DNA from: Gammaproteobacteria bacterium
Lineage (GTDB): Bacteria; Pseudomonadota; Gammaproteobacteria; Enterobacterales; Alteromonadaceae
Reading direction: 5' to 3'
Length of the DNA stretch: 8,522 nucleotides
NCBI GenBank assembly: GCA_023481025.1
Contig: JAMCWV010000131.1
Span: 1 to 8,522, forward strand
Each line of letters begins with the position of its first letter. The stretch's first letter is position 1. Of this stretch, positions 6,462-8,522 are shown one piece after another. Under the pieces are notes generated by a model. The model ran no database searches, was not told where the DNA came from, and saw only the letters and a program-made list of their open reading frames with translations. Made by a program: the position numbers and the translations under genes.

Positions 6462-8342
6462 TTAGTTTGAGTAAGTCGCTTCTAAACGTACACCAGAGTA
6501 AGCCTCATAAGCATGCACACCCAAGTACCAGGTTCCGGCAGACGGATTGGTAATGGTACAAACCTCATTATTACCCCATTGGTAAGGACGGCAATCCCAG
6601 TTATTTAACTGCGGCTGCGCCCCAAAACGAACATACAAATCAGCATCACCCGTTCCTCCTGAAATACGCACTTCAAGGGTGGTCATGCCCGCTGGCACTT
6701 GTAGGGTAAATCGATTCCATTGGTCCGTTGCTGCAGACAGGTTATCAACCGCACCGCCGCCACTTTGACCGCCACCACTGCCACCGAGGGCTAGCGTAAC
6801 CGCTGCACCCGCATCAACAATACCGACACCACAACCGCTACACGCAGCTGGGAAGCTCCGCGCCGTGTCACGCAGAATCTGCTCCACTTGCGCTGGTGTT
6901 GAGGATGGGTTGGCTTGACGAATCAAGGCAGCAATACCGGCAACATGTGGTGCGGCCATGGACGTTCCCTGACTAAAGCGATAATTGTCGCTTGCTGGAG
7001 TTGTCGTACCCGTGTTGAAGGTGGATAACACGCCTTCCGGATCATTGGCGTAGCTTTGCGCGCCACCCGGTGCAGCTAGGTCAACAACTGCGCCAAAGTT
7101 CGAGTAATAGGCTCGACCTCCGTCACGGTTTGTCGCAGCGACAGTCACCACGTTGTTACAGCTCGCTGGTGTGAAGTTACCAGCGTTGGTATTACTGTTA
7201 CCGGCCGCAACAATAATCACAGAACCTGCGTTACGAGCACTGTTAATTGCGCTTTGCGTCACCGACTGACAGCTACCACTGCCGCCTAAGCTCAGATTAA
7301 TGACGTCTGCAGGATTGGCGTTCGCCGGCACCCCCGGCACAGACAAGCCCGCTGCCCATAAAATACCGTCAGCGATGTCTGCAGTGGTGCCACCGCAACG
7401 ACCCAATACCCGCACCGGAACTACTTGCGCATCATAAGCTACACCGGCAACACCGCGATTGTTGTTGGTTACTGCAGCAACGGTACCCGCAACATGAGTA
7501 CCATGCCAGCTCGAGTTTTGATTTTGTGAAGGACTATTAAAGCCGCACGCGCCAGCGCTGACCCAATCGCCCGGATCGCGCGCATCGCTGTCACGGCCAT
7601 TGCCATCATTCGCCATGAACACGTCGGTGATCATGTCATAGCCAGGCAGAATATTTGCATTTAGATCAATGTGCGGCCGATAGCCAGTATCGAGTACCGC
7701 CACTACTGTACCTTGACCGGTAATGCCTTGACCCCATGCTGCTTCAACATTAATACCACCAACGGCCTCACGATAATGCCACTGGCTTGAATAACTTGGA
7801 TCATTTGGCGTCGACTGAAAGTTATGCAGACGGTTTTCTTCCACTGCAACCACACCTTCAACTTGCATCAGTTCAGCTTGCACCGCCTTCACTTCTGCTG
7901 GCGTTAATTGTTCATCTAGGGCAAAAACATAGTGGTGATTCAGTCCCATGGCTCGTTGAAAGCGCATCGACTTGCCCGCTTGGGCGGATAACTGAGCGGC
8001 ACGTTGTTGCATCAAGGCGCCACGCTCACTTGGGTTACCCCGAACTTTCGCTTCAACTTCCGGATCACGCTCTGGGATAAACGCAACAATGAACCCAGTG
8101 ACTAAGCTGTCACCACCATGATTACTGCGCGCCTGTGCTGGCAGCGCTGGCGGAGTCCGCTGTTGGCCACGTGGTGCAGGACGTGCCTGCTCGGTTTGTA
8201 TGAGAACCGATGAAACGTGCTCTGATTCAGAAGATTGAGACTCATCAGCCGCGAACGTCGTTGCGAGAGGAATGGCGAGTGCAGATGCAGTTAGAACAGC
8301 AATGGCTGTGAAAGGTATAACTTTACCATTTGAATTTTTCAT
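6462..8342 (-). CDS. Secreted subtilisin-like serine protease (family S8) with I9 propeptide and C-terminal PPC domain
   Basis: This 626-residue exported endopeptidase probably digests external protein. A signal peptide (about 1-31, hydrophobic core ending in ATTFA before ADES) is followed by a Pro/Arg/Gln-rich segment (53-72). The inhibitor I9-type propeptide (about 79-174), an intramolecular chaperone, ends in VEGVVAVEENRLHNF. The S8 domain runs from about 188 to 517. Its triad is Asp218 (VAVLDTG), His280 (WHGTHVAGT) and Ser461 (GTSMAAPHVAG), and Asn382 (AAGNSN) forms the oxyanion hole. A Gly/Ser linker (520-530) leads to a pre-peptidase C-terminal domain (about 533-624; GGTGDADLYVRFG, SAGTWYLGVHAY), often removed or used for substrate binding. 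Eight cysteines (266, 316, 358, 395, 501, 504, 584, 595) all lie in the mature part and could form four disulfides. The start has a weak AAGAAG upstream. It stands alone, with its own terminator, and no link to the glyoxylate genes is apparent. Confidence 0.95.
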   Translation of the reverse strand: MKNSNGKVIPFTAIAVLTASALAIPLATTFAADESQSSESEHVSSVLIQTEQARPAPRGQQRTPPALPAQARSNHGGDSLVTGFIVAFIPERDPEVEAKVRGNPSERGALMQQRAAQLSAQAGKSMRFQRAMGLNHHYVFALDEQLTPAEVKAVQAELMQVEGVVAVEENRLHNFQSTPNDPSYSSQWHYREAVGGINVEAAWGQGITGQGTVVAVLDTGYRPHIDLNANILPGYDMITDVFMANDGNGRDSDARDPGDWVSAGACGFNSPSQNQNSSWHGTHVAGTVAAVTNNNRGVAGVAYDAQVVPVRVLGRCGGTTADIADGILWAAGLSVPGVPANANPADVINLSLGGSGSCQSVTQSAINSARNAGSVIIVAAGNSNTNAGNFTPASCNNVVTVAATNRDGGRAYYSNFGAVVDLAAPGGAQSYANDPEGVLSTFNTGTTTPASDNYRFSQGTSMAAPHVAGIAALIRQANPSSTPAQVEQILRDTARSFPAACSGCGVGIVDAGAAVTLALGGSGGGQSGGGAVDNLSAATDQWNRFTLQVPAGMTTLEVRISGGTGDADLYVRFGAQPQLNNWDCRPYQWGNNEVCTITNPSAGTWYLGVHAYEAYSGVRLEATYSN

Positions 8343-8522
8343 GAATTTTCTTCTTGTTAGTTAACTTTGATTGGAGACTAAGGTCGCTCGATAAACCGAG
8401 AAATACCGCATAACTTTCAGCGAATTAGGAACAAAACAAGAGTTAAGTTAGAGAATCTAGGAGAAAAGTAAACGCACGCTAAATAGATCGAAATGTAATA
8501 AATTTGTTGGTTTTTTGAGCTA
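8343..8522. other. Intergenic region upstream of the protease gene
   Basis: These 180 bases should contain the protease promoter (minus strand), but I find no convincing -35/-10 pair. Small symmetric words occur (AGTTAACT at 8359-8366; CTCG-ATAAAC-CGAG at 8387-8400) and are too short to interpret. No open frame or RNA gene is supported. Confidence 0.4.

Noticed and set aside
7787..8080. 97-residue plus-strand frame inside the protease gene
   Set aside because: It is antisense to the conserved propeptide of the S8 protease and is explained as a shadow frame. The same holds for the other frames inside aceB, aceA and aceK.
1..8522. Mobile element, CRISPR array, toxin-antitoxin or defence system
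   Set aside because: No transposase, integrase, direct-repeat array, terminal inverted repeats or defence gene was seen. All complete genes are chromosomal housekeeping, regulatory or secreted-enzyme types.

Overview
The window looks like chromosomal DNA of a marine or halophilic gammaproteobacterium. I infer something close to Idiomarinaceae/Alteromonadales. This rests on an NhaD-type sodium/proton antiporter, a secreted S8 protease with a PPC tail, an AceB/AceA/AceK glyoxylate-shunt set, moderate GC, and compact genes separated by strong hairpin terminators. No mobile element, CRISPR array, tRNA, rRNA or prophage gene is visible.

Layout. Positions 2-382 are the C-terminal end of nhaD (+), closed by a textbook terminator at 419-449. 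A 240-base gap then carries the control region of the next operon. aceB (malate synthase A, 623-2215) and aceA (isocitrate lyase, 2247-3587) follow as a two-gene + strand operon with a 31-base gap. Its terminator (3609-3643) runs into the 3' end of aceK (isocitrate dehydrogenase kinase/phosphatase, 3621-5369), which lies on the minus strand and converges on aceA. A LysR-family regulator (5468-6400, +) is divergent from aceK. Last is a secreted subtilisin-like protease (6462-8342, -) with its own terminator at 6414-6440.

Function. AceA splits isocitrate into succinate and glyoxylate, and AceB condenses glyoxylate with acetyl-CoA to malate. AceK sets the flux into this bypass by phosphorylating isocitrate dehydrogenase. 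In Escherichia coli the three form one aceBAK operon. Here aceK has been separated, inverted and given its own promoter region, shared with a LysR gene.

The most interesting signal is a 16-base element, ATAAATnGGATGAATG (15 of 16 identical), that occurs once upstream of aceB and once upstream of aceK. Both copies have the same orientation, sit 60 and 57 bases from the start codon, and are followed 9 bases later by an identical AGCACA. It is a strong candidate for a shared control element that keeps the split glyoxylate-shunt genes in step, and the adjacent LysR protein is the obvious candidate regulator. The aceB leader also holds two copies of CCTGAG, either of which could pair with CTCAGG over the ribosome-binding site. 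I see no wholly novel gene system: all five complete genes belong to known families.
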